A stretch of DNA of 64,000 nt from Cristatella mucedo (GCA_009760855.2 WPIO01000246.1:124001-188000), one strand, 5' to 3'; positions 43,736 to 56,156 are shown, numbered from the stretch's first letter. The notes: generated by a model from the letters alone, not told the origin. Translations and numbers: made by a program.

Positions 43736-44380
43736 ATGCTCGGAATAATATCAAAGTACGCTGCATGTAAAATCTATTTAGAAACGTTTCCTCGATTCTG
43801 CTCCGTAGTTCTCACTAAGTCCACTGAAATAAATTGGCAGCGGCCCGGGCAAATGGCCCAATTCACGGCATTACCAAGCGGAACAAAATATATGCTGTTC
43901 AAAAAGCTCCTGGTTGGCTTGCATACGATTGTAAACTCAGCTGCAATTGCACTTGTAAGATGTCACTACATCGGTCGAGCTGTTCTCATGCAATACCGTG
44001 CAATCGACTGCAATATCCCTAGCCAATGCAGCAATTCAGATAAATCTACAGATTCCACCGAAAAAAAGATAAACATAAAATACGTGGAGCTCCCATTTTA
44101 TTGCATATTCAAGTCCGTTGTATGCCGCTTTGCACCCTCACTTAAAACAAACAATTTTGCATCCGCTCAGTTAGGCGATGAGCTGCAATCGCCTGAAAAA
44201 AACTTGGGAGAATACCAAAACTCACTCGGCTCCACTGCAAATCATCCTCTAATCACACCAGTAATGCTCTATGTAAATTTCATAAAAGACCGTACCCAGT
44301 TAAAAGAGCACCCGCAAGTTTTCATTCCGTTTGGCCTACGACCAGAACAGGCTATTTATGAAGCATACAGTGGGAAATAG
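43736..44380 (+). CDS. 214-codon open frame, unassigned
   Basis: ATG-to-TAG frame, the longest non-repetitive open frame outside transposons in the right half of the window. No recognised domain; a hydrophobic segment lies at about residues 60-80 and the composition is Ser/Asn/Lys-rich. It may be chance. Its last codons run into the direct repeat at 44370, which is not what one expects of a conserved gene end. Confidence 0.25.
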   Translation: MLGIISKYAACKIYLETFPRFCSVVLTKSTEINWQRPGQMAQFTALPSGTKYMLFKKLLVGLHTIVNSAAIALVRCHYIGRAVLMQYRAIDCNIPSQCSNSDKSTDSTEKKINIKYVELPFYCIFKSVVCRFAPSLKTNNFASAQLGDELQSPEKNLGEYQNSLGSTANHPLITPVMLYVNFIKDRTQLKEHPQVFIPFGLRPEQAIYEAYSGK

Positions 44381-44535
44381 CCAGGAACCGAAAAAGCAGG
44401 GCTATCAGATTGGGCTTTGATTGAGCACTACAAAATTCTCCTTCATAACACCCACGTGGTCTTTGTGAATTTCCGAAGCATGCGGTCGCAAATAGCCAGG
44501 AACTGAAAAAGCACGGCTATGACATTGGTGGGCGT
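44370..44535 (+). repeat. Direct duplication, about 115-bp period
   Basis: AATAGCCAGGAACCGAAAAA at about 44378 recurs as AATAGCCAGGAACTGAAAAA at about 44492, followed in both by AGCA-GGCTAT and ATTGG; the preceding AAGCAT-C-GT also matches. A short tandem duplication just before the retroelement. Confidence 0.75.
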
Positions 44536-44759
44536 CTGGTGTACAGGAGATGGATGGCCCGAGGGCCGGCCCACAATCCGTAAACCAGCCTGATTCTGCC
44601 TTAACCCTGTCGGACCAGAGTGATGGGACTAGCCCACTCACTTTCATGGGCAGGTAACCTGTGGAAGAAAAAAAGACATAATTCTGAGGAGAAATTTTTG
44701 CAGTCCGTACGACGAGACGTCTGATGGTAGTGCCGGAGCTACCTTCTTTGCTAAAAGTG

Positions 44760-45700
44760 TGTTATAGTCGGGTTCCAAAACCAGCCCCGTAAATCCGTTT
44801 ACCGATAGGTGATGTGCCTTTCAAGCTAAATGGCATTTACCTCATCGGCCCGATCACCAGCAGCCGATCGGAAATGAGTACATCCTTGTGGTCTGTGATT
44901 ATTATGCATTGCAGTATGCGAAAGCCGTTAGGCTTAGCCAGGTTAGCTTCGAATAGCCAGGGTGCTTATATAAACATTCTCTCGGCTAAAAACAGACGAA
45001 GAGATACTTGACATTCTCTCGGGTAGGAGCAGCCGAAGAGATCCTAACGGATCAATCATCGAACTTCATTAGGAAGTTGCTGAAAGAGCCATACAGACTT
45101 TTACGGATCAAAGCTCTCGGGACCAGTTCCTACCACTCTCAGACAGACGGCCTTATTGAAAGGTTTAACAACCGTAGGTTGATGGCCATGCCCTGAAAGA
45201 CCAAGGACAAAGAAGGGCGTGATTGGGACCGATCACTCCCTTCATCTTCTTTGCCTATATGGAGGTTTCCCAAGCATCTGCGGGATTTTCGTCGTTCGAG
45301 CTGCTCTATGACCCAGACGGTCGGGGCCCGTTGGATGTCCTTAAAGAGGAGGAGGAACGACCTAGGCAGAATTTCATCTATCACGTCTTAGCCATCCGAG
45401 AGAGAATGGAAAGTGTATCAGAACTAGTCAGGGATAATCTTGAAGATGCAAGGAGGTGACAGAAGACCTGGCACTATCAGAACGCACGGGGCCGGATCTT
45501 TAGGCTAGGGGATTACTTGCTATTTCTTCTGCCGACCAGCTCAGATAAACTTCGGACCCAATTGCAGGAGCCCTAGGAGGTTACTGAGAGAATGGGGGAA
45601 GTCAACTGTGCGGTGGACAAGCACGACGTCTGGAAGCGTCGGTGGGTGTTCCACAACAACATACTACGTGGTTATACATCAAGAGCAGAGTCCACAATGG
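44760..45700 (+). pseudogene. Ty3/gypsy-type integrase located upstream of RT
   Basis: Core motifs in shifting frames: LNGIYLIGPITSS, then NEYILVVCDYYALQYAKAV with the first Asp, LTDQSSNFIRKLL with the second, and SYHSQTDGLIERFNN with the Glu. The C-terminal part (45223-45459) continues with FELLYDPDGRGPLDVL, and a GPY/F-like module reads EVTERMGEVNCAVDKHD and then WVFHNNILR near 45580-45660. Sequence type is gypsy, not copia. Stops at several sites make it inactive. It runs without a gap into the RT segment. Confidence 0.85.
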
Positions 45701-46334
45701 GCGAGCACCTGACGATCAAACAGGTCATGGATCTCCGTGCACTCCTGCGTACCTATAGTGGGGGGATTTAGAAAACATCTAGGAAGCCCGAGCTTAGTCG
45801 AGCCCCGCATCGACATTGGTGATGGGAGACCCATACGGTCATCACCTTACGAATTCCGTGTGTTCAGGGAACAGGTTCGGCAAGAGGTAAAAGAAATATT
45901 TGAGGAGGTAATCATTGAGCGGTCGAGCAGTAATTGCTGTTCCCCAGTAGGGGTGGTGCAAAAAAAGGATGGCACCCACGGCCTTTGCACATATTACCGG
46001 AAATTGAATGCACTCTCAAGAGTGGATGCCTGCCCGATGCCACCAATTGAAGACGTAATCGATTGCTTGGGACAGGCCCGACTCATTACCTCCTTGACCT
46101 CACAAAGAAATACTTGCAAATCACGATGGCTGTGGATAGCCAGCACATAACAGCCTTTATGGTAGGAGCCGACTTGTATCAATTTCGGATGACGCCATTT
46201 GGTCTTCAGGGAGCACCTGCCACATTCCAGAGACAAATGAATCAGGTCGTCCAATTACATGAAGCCATGGCTGGCTCATATTTGGATGACTTTGTCATAC
46301 AGAGCAAAATCTGGAAAGAACACCTGACCTGACT
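45701..46334 (+). pseudogene. Ty3/gypsy-type reverse transcriptase fragment downstream of integrase
   Basis: The link region reads LTIKQVMDLRALLRTYS, then gypsy RT proper: RSSPYEFRVFREQVRQEV, SNCCSPVGVVQKKDGTHGLC and YYRKLNALSRVDACPMPPI in 45737-46150. After a frameshift, LLDLTKKYLQITMAV, FRMTPFGLQGAPATFQRQM and the catalytic box SYLDDFVIQS follow in 46063-46332. The YLDD box is intact. The sequence stops being recognisable after 46334, so RNase H and the 3' end are missing. Order integrase-RT is that of the Gmr1-type gypsy elements. Confidence 0.88.
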
Positions 46335-46849
46335 TGATAGCTTTCACGAGAGAAACACTCAGCTTGCTCGCTGGAGTCTGTCCGTTCAACCCTCGATACC
46401 TTGTCCGACACAATCGTGTGATTCGTACTTTAGGCGATGCCTGCTGACACCGTACATGCTGCCCCAGAACATAATTCGTACTGACCCTGTACCAGTCATC
46501 CCTAACGCTGTTATGCTTGTTCCCTGAGCATGCTACCGTTAACTATTCGATTGAGCTTCCTTTGCAGAAAACCAATGAGAAAGTGATTGAGGTCTTTAAC
46601 AGTTTATTATTACTAGTATATACTAATGCTGTTATTCCTGCAATTTTTCATATACCTATACTCCTATTACTGTTACTTTTCAATGTTCTCAAATAAATGT
46701 TTATTTGACAAATATTCTCAAGTGAGAAACATATGTACGGTATACTGGCTCTCAGTGGTAAATGAAAACTTGACTATGACAGTGATTTTTAGTTCGAAGC
46801 TTGCGAGTACTGAGATTATCCTTAAGATTCCTTAGAATCTTTTAATTTG

Positions 46850-49340
46850 CAAAACTGGAGTTGAACTGGATATCTCGGTTGAGGACAAGGACTAGAATCT
46901 CGGCTGTCACTGAAGCTTGAGTCATCTGGAGAAGCTGAGGACTAGTCGTCGGCAATAAGTCAGCAGTCAGCGTCGGTCACTGGAGCAGTCAGCTTAACTG
47001 GAGTTGAGAAGTCATCTGCTCATGCAGAAGCTAAGGACAAGCAGTCGTCGGCAATAGATGTATCTTAGCAGCAGCAGTCGTCGGCTCTTACTTCTCTTCA
47101 GCTGGAGCAGTCATCGGCTCTAACTGGAGTTGAGGACAAGGATTTGTTGGACCTGACTGGAGTTCAGGACAAGCAGTCATCGGCTGTCACTGAAGCTTAA
47201 GACTAGAGCTCTCAGGACAAGCAGTCGGCAATAGATGTATCTTAGCAGCAGCGGCTGTCACTGAAGCTTAAGACTAGAAGTCATCTGCTCATGCAGAAGC
47301 TAAGGACAATCAGTCGTCGGCAATAGATGTATCTTAGCAGCAGCAGTCGTCGGCTCTTACTTCTCTTCAGCTGGAGCAGTCATCGGCTCTAACTAGAGTT
47401 GAGGACAAGGATATCTCGGCTCGGACTGGAGTTCAGGACAAGCAGTCATCGGCTCTCACTGAAGCTGAGAACAAGCAGTCGTCTGCTCTTGCAGAAGCTG
47501 AGGACAAGCAGTCGTCGGTAATAGATGTATCTCAGCTGGAGCAGTCGCTAGCTCTAACTTTATTTCAGCTGGAGCAGTCGTCGGCTTTGACTGGAGCTGA
47601 GGACAAGGATTTGTTGGCTCTGACTGGAGCTAAAGACAAGCAGTCGTCGGCTTTTGCTAAAGCTGAGGACAAGAAGTCGTCGGCAAGTGATGTATCTCAG
47701 CAGGAGCAGTCGTCGGCTCTAACTTTATTTCAGTTGGAGCATTCGTCGGTTCTGACTGGAGTAGAGGACAAGGATTTGTCGGCTCTGACTAACGCTGAAG
47801 AAGAAGAGTCGTTGGCCCTGACTTCCGTTCTGCTGGAGCAGTCGTCGGCTCTAACCAGAGCTAAAGACAAGATGTTGTCGGCTCTGATTAGCGCAGAAGA
47901 CCAAGAGTTGTCAGCTCTGACTGGAGATGAGGACAAGCGGTAGTCGGCCCTGTCTGGAGCTGAGGACAAGCAGTCGTTGGCTCTAACTGGAGCAGAGGAC
48001 AAGCAGTTGTCGGCAAATACAGGAGTTGAGCTGATGCAGTCGTCTGCTTTGACTGGAGTCTGGACAAGGATTTGTCGGCTCTGACTAGCGCTGAGGACAA
48101 AAGAGTCATCGGCTGTGACTGGAGAGTAGGATTAGCAGTGGTCGGCTCTGACTTGAGCAAAGCAGAAGCAGTCGTCGGCTCTGACTGGAGCTGACGAAAA
48201 GTAGTCGTCCACTCTTACATGAGTTTTGCTGGAGCCGTCTTCGGCTTTGTCTGGAGCTGAGGACAAGGATTTGTCAGCTCTGACTAGAGCTGAAGACAAA
48301 GAGTTGTCGGCCCTCACTTGGGTTCTGCTGGAGCAATCTTCGACTTCGACCAGAGCTGAGGACAAGCAGTCATCGGCTCTGACTTGAGCTGAGGACAAGC
48401 AGTCGTCGGCAATTGCTGGAGTTATTCTGAAGCAGTCGTCGGCTCTATCTTGAGTTGAGCACAAGGATTTGTCGGCTCTGGCTAGAGCTGAGGACAAAGA
48501 GTTGTCGCCTCTAACTGAAGCTGAGGACAAGCAGTCGTCGGTAATTGATGTATCTCAGCTGGAGCAGTCGTCAGCTCTAACTTCTTTTCAGCTGGAGCAG
48601 TCGTCGGCTCTAACTGGAGTTGAGGACAAGGATTTTTCAGCTCTGACTGGATTTGAGGACATGCAGTCGTCGGCTCTCACTGAAGCTGAGGACTAGCAGT
48701 CGTCGGCAATTGATGTATCTCAGCAGGAGCAGTCGTCAGCTCTTACTTCTTTTCAGCTGGAGCAGTCGTCGGCTCTAACTGGAGTGGAACAAAAACAGTC
48801 GTCGGCTCTGACTAGAGCTGAGGACATGTCGGCTCTGACTGGAGACGAGGACAAGCAGTGATCGGCTCTTACTGGAACTGAGGACAAGTAGTCATCGACG
48901 ATTACAGGAGTCTAGCTGAAGCAGTCGTCGGCTCAGACTGGAGCTGAGGACAAGGATTTTTCGGCTCTGATTAGAGCTGCAGGCAAAGAGTTGTCGGCCC
49001 TTTCTTCAGTTCTGCTGGAGCAGTCGTCGGCTCTAGCCAGAGCTGAGGACAAGATGCTGTCGGCTCTGACTAGAGCCGAGGACAAAGAGTTGTCGGCTCT
49101 GAGAGTTGTTGGCTCTGACTGGAGATGAGGACAAGCAGTGGTCGGCTCGGACTGGAGCTAAGCAGAAGCAGTCGTAGGCTTTGACTGGAGCTGAGGACAA
49201 GTAGTCGTCGGCTCTTAGTGGAGTGGAGGACAAGCAGTCGTCGGCTCTTAGTGGATCGGTGGACAAGGAGTTGTCGGCTCTTACTGGTGCTGATGAGAAA
49301 GAGTGATCGGCTCTGACTGGAGCTGACGACACGCAGTGGT
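46850..49340 (+). repeat. 33-bp hendecad satellite, plus strand, about 70 units
   Basis: Tandem 33-bp units coding QSSALTGAEDK and variants such as QSSALTSFQLE and DLSALTNAEEE. Open pieces lie at 47587-47943 and 48469-48696. A multi-unit pattern (IDVSQLE, TSFQLE, TGVEDK, TEAEDK) recurs near 47520, 47700, 48550 and 48730, so there are higher-order repeats. Many units carry stops: TAG from CAG or TCG, and TGA from GGA in several units. It shares the 11-residue period and Gln-Ser-Ser core with the minus-strand gene at 31-38 kb. Possibly a decayed paralogue still amplifying as satellite DNA. Confidence 0.85.
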
Positions 49341-50239
49341 CGGCTGTCACTTCGTAAACTGTATCAAATTAGGCAGCTCTAACTTCACCATGACTCTATT
49401 CTTGTTCAGGTATCTCTATTTTTGCGATCTGCCCATCCCTACCGACGACGTCTGGCAGGGTAGCCGCTACGGTCTAAGCGCATTGTTATGCTTTGCAGCC
49501 ACAAGAAATCTTGGCAGACCGAAATACAAAAATACCAGATGGCTTCAGTTGGTCCTCAGGAGCCCTTGGCTCCCGGCTCCGATTAGAGATACCTGTCAAA
49601 GAGTGCAGGGTGATGTTAAAGCTCCCTCATGCATTACGGTTCGCATAATTGATGAACATTGATTGCAAGCTGGAAATTCTTATGTGCAATTTTCGTGCAT
49701 TTAACAGTAAACGTGCCTACCTTTCCTGCACAAAATGTAACCATCACCTCACATCTGAGCTGTAAGAAATATTCTGGATGTCAAGGTATTTCTTACATAA
49801 GTGCATTACCTCGCCGGATTGTGACGAATAACAACAATCGACATTGTCGATTGATTGTTAAAAAAGATGCATTATGGTCCTTTCAAAAATGCAACAAAAT
49901 CGTTAATGAGTGTGGTGCTTTATGTTATATTATATTACGGAAGTTTTCCTATTGAAAATTAGAGCATAATATTTGGAAATGGATTTTGACTAGTGTTTCA
50001 TTTCTCTGTCCACTTAGAAAGAATCTATGAAATGCAATCTATTTTTTGAGGGTCTACGGAGTTCCACACATGAGACCAGTCAATGAAGAATTCATTCACC
50101 GTCAAACTATTTAAGCCGTAAGCTTCAACTTAGGGTATTTCTTGCAAAATAAACATATTCCAAGGAATCTTGAGGATAATCCCAGTGCTTGTGTCTCTTG
50201 AGCTCAAAATCACTGCCGTACAGCCAATTTTCAATCAAT
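49341..50239. other. Unassigned DNA after the hendecad satellite
   Basis: Contains two medium open frames on the plus strand (49336-49662, 108 codons; 49659-49955, 98 codons) without recognised motifs. They could be the unique 3' part of the repeat gene, by analogy with 31003-31290, but no sequence similarity to it was seen. Confidence 0.3.
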
Positions 50240-51140
50240 AATGAGAGCCATTACTTAGTGGTGGGCATATTTTTTCCAGTTGAGAATCTTGGCCAAATAA
50301 AAAGTTTTGAGAACATAAAAACGTCATAGTAATAAATGTGTAGGCATAGACTCGTATCAATAGCCATGTAAAATGACTCAATCACTTTCTTGTAACAATT
50401 TCTGAAAAATAAGCTCAGCCAAATATTCGGAGCGTGCTCAACGACGAGCATATTGTTGTTTAGATGACAGGCCCGGCAACAAATATTGTTAGAGGTGGCA
50501 TGTGCAGAGTTAGCAGGCATCTCCTAAAGTACGAATCACAAGCACTAAATAAATGTTGTCTTAAATAGATGTAATTTTGCAGTTTTTCAAATGTGGTCAA
50601 GCCAGGGAACTTCCTGAAAATAGTTGCAAGGATGTTCTGGGTTTTGGATGCATGCAAATTCAAGGCAAGTTCTCCTAAAAATTTAAAGGGTTCATATTTA
50701 GTGAGGCTAATGCAGTGGACTAGATATGATAGGCTGGCAACTGCCGAAGAATGAACAAATCTGAAAATGAGTGTCGGAATCTTGAAGTTGACGTCGTGCA
50801 TAGTTGCGAGTCAGTGCCGGTTAGCTAGAAGTGCTGTAGTGGTTCCACTGTAACGCTCCTGCAAAACATGTCTAGCAGCAGGGTTCTGCATCAACTGGGA
50901 GCCATTGCTTGGTAATCTATTTAAAGGCTTTCGCTGAGTTTCACTCTCATTGCAGATAACCATAGTAATAACAATTCCGTTGATTTAGCGCCCTCAGAGA
51001 ACATAATCTCTTTACAGGAAATGTACATGTGCTGCAAAGGAAGCGAGACCGGATGGTTAATGGTAGCATTCTCAATGGCAACAAGAATAACATTGATAGG
51101 CGTTACATGCATACAACCAGAATGCTGACGACTAGTGATC
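50240..51140 (-). mobile_element. LINE family B, old diverged copies
   Basis: Minus-strand remnant (50460-50801) with LTTFEKLQNYIYLR, matching the LTTFKRNLKTYLFR tail of family B, and further similarity to about 50900. At about 50980-51130 a second 3' end begins with the TTAGCGCCCTCAGAGAACAT motif. Two old, head-to-tail fragments are likely. Confidence 0.65.
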
Positions 51141-52560
51141 ATTGCTAGGTTCAGGAATCAGTAACAATTACTATACAGACTCGGTTAGACCCACCGTGCG
51201 ACGAAATGTGACCGACTTAAGTAACTGGACTTGACAATAATTTCTACAGACTCTGCGAGAAACCGTTGCAAAATAAAACCCTGTTATACTCAGCACGGCT
51301 GGTGTGATCGCAGCTACGGTGTTGAATACCAACAGTGATAATACGCCCGTACCATACGATGCAATCGTAACAATAAATTTAGGTCTAAATAGCTTATTGA
51401 ACTTAAATCAGGGAAATATCAGTGCAACATCTTCAACAAAAACTTGATGGTCAGATAGATCACGGTAGTCCGTAAAATTTACCCTAGAACTTAAAACTTG
51501 TTCCTAAATGAATGTTCTTACTTACGAGTAACCATTTATTCGTGCTTCTTTAGCAGCACCTATAAAGTGTCTAGAAAGAGACAATTTGTTCTGAGTGAGC
51601 TATATCAAGCGTATTAATATTCAATTAATGTTATTAAGACGTATGCATTACTTTGTGCTTCCAGGACGTGAGCCCAGGTTAACTTCCAAATTGACCTGCA
51701 TTGGTTAATTATACTTAAAACCTCTTTTACGAAACCGATCTATATTTTTCATTTCCACGTAACGAAGGCTATGAATTACACGAGCAATTTTTAGAATTTA
51801 GTTTTCGCACTTGTGATACAATCTGCTGACTTATATCCATTTTTTAAATTTCTTTTCATATCTGAAAATCAATCTAGAAGCTCAAAAAGTTATTTTAATG
51901 TTGATCCCTCAACTAATTTTCTGCTATTCAAACTAGGCCTTGTCATTTGCAGAGATAAGGCGCTTGCCTTTAACTACCATTGATCCTTGGGAGAACCTGG
52001 CGGCAAATAAAGAACGGCAGGATAATAATGAAGTTACTTAAAGTTTTCACGGAAATGCATTATATCGGAATGTACGCAACAATTTAATTTGTATGACGTT
52101 GTATTCAACGTTTAAGTTGTTGTCACAATCGCTTTTGCGATCATTTAAAGAATAATTCAAGCAATGCGGTTATTTAAATAATAATCTTAAAAATTATTCT
52201 TGTCATAGAAAAGTTAGTTATTTTAAGAAATGTAACTTGGAATGGAAACAACTCTTTTCTATAATTATTCTATTGAGGATTCTAAACCTGATACTGCAAA
52301 TCCTCTTCGTATAGTAGCTGTTTCTGTCATTTTTTACAACCCTTTTCGTTCGTCGCATAAATCAATCTTAAAACTCTAATAGTAGTTTATAGTAGCATTT
52401 TTATTAGTTTCTTCGATTTTAATTGGAATTCAACTTTGCTTGCTTTTAAAGCAAATCAGTTTGGTCACCGATACACTGTAAGCCTTAAATTCCATTCAGT
52501 TTAAAGTGCCTTTAGAGAATGTGATTTCAACGTAGACCATTCAGATATGCTGTGAGGCTG
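51141..52560. other. Unassigned AT-rich DNA with a faint LINE tail
   Basis: No gene seen. At 51565-51625 the words CTAGAAAGAGA...TTCTGAG...TATCAAG resemble a plus-strand family B 3' end, strongly diverged. Confidence 0.4.
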
Positions 52561-52564
52561 AAAC

Positions 52565-52715
52565 ACTCAACCTGGTTAACTGACCCAGTGGTTAAGGTAA
52601 TTGAACCAATCAATGTCGGGGCAAGGTCGTGGGACAAGCCCTGTCGTATACGCGAAGCGCCTAAATAGATATGATGTTATCTTGGGGCGACATACCGATG
52701 AATTATGTTTATATT
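52565..52715 (+). mobile_element. tRNA-derived SINE, diverged copy
   Basis: Box-A-like GACCCAGTGGTTAAGG at 52582-52597 and a degenerate box-B region GTGGGACAAGCCC near 52629-52641. Next comes the tail CGCCTAAATAGATATGATGTTATCTTGG...GAATTATGTTTATA. Head and tail match the copy at 60192, which defines a SINE family rather than a single tRNA pseudogene. Confidence 0.65.
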
Positions 52716-53829
52716 AAATAATACATTATATAACACATTGTAATATATAATATGTATTGCATATTATATACAGTAAATTGTAAATAGAAAATTTATAGTA
52801 TGTAAGGTATAATATATAATACACATTTACCTTGGCACCGGGCGTTAAAGAGCGAGCACTTTAAAGAATGGGTGAAACCAGAAAGGCAGTTGTACTAATG
52901 ACCTAAGTTAGCCAATACTGGGTGCTACTAAAGCTAGCCGATTATCCAGTGTCACATTGAAACATTACTTGATAGGATTGCTTTCATGAAAGAAAAAAAA
53001 GTGGTTACGTGAATATACCCGATTTTAAAATTTAGTTTAGTCAAAACTTGAAATTAAATTCTTTTCTGTCACTGGTTCTGTTAATTTATGTAGATCTCAC
53101 AATTCCTATTGTAAGTAGGTCGATTTCTTGGTTAGTTAGTCGAATCGTCTGACGATATACGTACATATCGTTGATGTTAAACTTCCATTCAGTAATTGGT
53201 TATCTAAAATGAGTAGGACGGTGTAGGTCGATCAAAAATGGTGATTAAGAATGCAGATGAATTATAAATTGCATGCATAGCTCCCACGAACACTTTGATA
53301 GTTTAAATCTACATTTAAAATCAGTTGAAGCTAAAGCAAGTCAAAACAGATAACCAACGGACTGATTTTTAAGGTTCTATAATGCATTCATTTTTCATTG
53401 ACATTACTGGAGCCACTTCTAATTGGTACGTAAGGTAAGTCTCTCATTGACAAAGATAGAAGTACAAGCCAAAAGAAATCGTCAAATAATTTCAAAGTTG
53501 ATAATGTTGCCTTTGGAATTTTTTGATAACCCGTAGTTTGTACGTTAGCTCCAAAATCATAGGGATTTTCACTTTTGTAGGTTTTTTAAATTATTTTTAC
53601 CAGAGACAGAACATTACTAGATGGTGGAAAAAATTGGATATAAAGTCTACCGGCACTTTATTTTCAACGGGACTTACTAATACTAGTAACATTTATAAAT
53701 TTGTATTGCATTATCGTAAACTGAATTTCTCTCTGGGCAGTTTAGAAATAATGCGTATATATCATAACGAACATTTGGTGATAACATCCACCTTGTAGTA
53801 TGTAAAGTATGAGCAGTTATATGCACACC
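52716..53829. other. AT-rich unassigned DNA
   Basis: Begins with a stretch rich in TAATATATAATA words (52716-52825). A 91-codon frame at 53523-53798 has no motif and is probably chance. Confidence 0.45.
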
Positions 53830-54112
53830 AAGGCCTCATCACGGAGACTTACCAAATCCTGTAAGAAATAGGTGCGTTTGAAGCAATTTTAAAGTTTCTT
53901 TTGTCAAGCTACGTTCTAATGTGATCGCTAGTGAGTCCCATGATTTCAGAGCACAACAATTAAAGACACGGTCTCAAACGGTTTTGCAGTTCATACGCGG
54001 TATGGCTAAGGAATCGAATCAGAAAAGCAGGCTGTGCGATTCCTTGCCTGGTGGGAGAGTACTTGTTGTAAGTAGGCTGGTCCCAAATAATATTATTAAA
54101 TAATAAAAAATA
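53830..54112 (-). mobile_element. LINE family B, old diverged fragment
   Basis: Aligns by eye to the 3' part of family B: AGGTGCGTTTGAAGCAATTTTAAAG, GACACGGTCTCAAA and GTATGGCTAAGGAATCGAATCAGAAAAGCAGG correspond to family B positions in the same order. The frame is destroyed. Confidence 0.6.
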
Positions 54113-54559
54113 TTCACTGCATGCGTGACACAGGTTCGTGCACTTTTGCGAAGGTCGTTCGTATTGTTTACACCTCAAATAAAGAATCCTTGAATAAGAG
54201 TTCGTTGCCTCGCTCATTTTCAGTGAGACAATACAACGTTTAAATACGGAAGTTAAGCATCCTTTGGCAGCATATGTCCGCAAGTAATTTTGCTTTCGAC
54301 TGTATAAACGCGTGAAAACCTAAACTAAATATTTCCCTCATCGTGTAAGCCATTTTCATTTCGGTCAATATGGGTTCCATTACAGCCTTTTAAACGGAAC
54401 TACAACCAATATCTTGCACATCATGACCTCTGTCAAGATGTTGTGTTATCGGATCCTGTCATAAGCGATTCTTTACAGGCACTGCCAGCCATGTAGATAG
54501 CCGTAAATGCTCTTCTGACACTACGAAATAAAGTGTTAAATTACCTAGACGTAGCTTGT
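54113..54559. other. Unassigned DNA
   Basis: No feature recognised. Confidence 0.45.
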
Positions 54560-55085
54560 ACCCACTAAAGAGCTATCCTCCGTGGATGAAAGTTCCTAAT
54601 CTTAGATTGGCTATTCTTGAGCTGACCCACAAGGCCCACCGAGGCTTGGCTCGTACATAGAAAGCTGAACCAATGCACTAAATTTAGCCTCTATATGCCC
54701 TCAGATTCTGCATGGGTAATAAATTAGCCGTTCCATTCTTTCAATTAAAAAATGCTGGTGACACAAGCTGAAGCACAAATGCATGTCCTATAATGTGTAG
54801 CTGACTTCCACGATTCTTAAACAAAGACAGCTACTCTCCTAAGACCAACTATCATGCTCATATTTATCAGCGGTCCTCAGCTGCTACTTCTTTTGATACT
54901 CAGTATCTCAACTATTCTAGCAGAACTCTGCTTTTCTTCCCACTTTCTCTTTGTTGCGCTAGATAAAATTTGTTGGTCACCGAAAACATATCACAAGCCA
55001 CTTGGGCTGAGAGTACACAATGCAAATTTGTCCTGCGTAACATCTAGTTAATCTGTATGGCTTTTTGGAGTTACAGATGGGGATG
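54560..55085 (+). mobile_element. LINE family A, old copy
   Basis: Plus-strand remnant of the family A RT C-terminus. LAILELTHKAHRGLA, NKLAVPFFQLK, LPRFLNKDSYSP and a final QCKFVLRNI-type end follow the order of the copies at 1 and 62.4 kb, with many stops and shifts. Confidence 0.75.
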
Positions 55086-56156
55086 CATATAGATGCCTAC
55101 ATACATTCAGTGGAGTGACTAGGTGGAGAAGCTGTCTCATAGCCGAATTTCCGCAATGTGGGCCCTTCTTGAAGACGACGCCTAAATTCCATGCTCGTGG
55201 TGATGGTCGTGCAGCGGCATTACCTAATAAAACAACAATCTTCTAGACCAGCCATGTGCTTAGGGTGTTATGTTAGCAGCAGTTCAGTTAATATCCCCAT
55301 TTCGTTTAAGAATCCAATATCAAAAATCCCAAGATTAGGTTTACAAGTTTCAGCATGGATTCCTTGTTGTATAAGACTAATAGACCTAAGTATCGGCAGA
55401 ATAAAAGTGACATTATATTTTATGGGCATGATCCAGATTTTACATAGGTAGAGTGTAAATGTAGTAAAGCAACGGCCGAGCCCGGACCCTTGAGGTTTCG
55501 TAGATGACAGGTCCGGTAAATAAGACCTGAGCCACGCGCGACGTGGTTCGGACATGATCAGAAAAGTACGACTTAACTCACGTATCATCTGCCAGACCTA
55601 TCGTAGTTTTCAATCGATTAAGTAGTGATCAATTTATTAAACTCAGTTGGCAAATTTAGCAGTGCTAGGACAGCAAGGTTCCCGTCCTACTTATAGGACG
55701 TAAGACCATTGATTTTACAGAGGTGATTACTTTTCTGCCTTTTGAAACTCGTTGAATTTTCCTGAAATCTAGTTTTCTTCCATATGTCTTTGCTGCTTAG
55801 GGGCTGTTTTTCAAGAATATTTGACGGAAAACGAACGAGAAAATGCGGGCGAAATTAATTCCGACTTAAATAACAGGATTGCCTTGTCTCCCAGACCTAT
55901 TATTATTTCTAATCTTTAAGGTAGTGATCAACTTTATTAATGGTAGCTGCAAAATCTAACGCTGCTACGGCAGTAAAGTTCCCGTCCTATACACTCGACA
56001 AAAGTTAATTGGTTTTGATTTGTTTAAGCAGATTTTTCTGCCTTTTGAACCCCGATTTCAAGTTACCTGACTTTTAATTTTCTTTCACGAGTGCTAGCAG
56101 CTGGTTACCAGCAGTTGATCGAATATTATAAAAAACAGGAAGAATAGTATTGTAAC
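55086..56156. other. Unassigned DNA with an internal tandem similarity
   Basis: Two segments, about 55600-55800 and 55900-56060, share words in order (CAGACCTAT, AGTAGTGATCAA, TTTATTAA, GTTCCCGTCCTA, TTTTCTGCCTTTTGAA), indicating a diverged ~320-bp tandem duplication. No gene seen. Confidence 0.5.

Noticed and set aside
31003-49340. Stop codons as sense codons (a TAR = Gln nuclear code)
   Set aside because: Several stops in the repeat gene are TAG or TAA where sister units have Gln, which looks like reassignment. But TGA also interrupts the 46.9-49.3 kb units and the viral frames, some stops replace Ser, Gly or Glu codons, and frameshifts are common. Ordinary decay explains this better.
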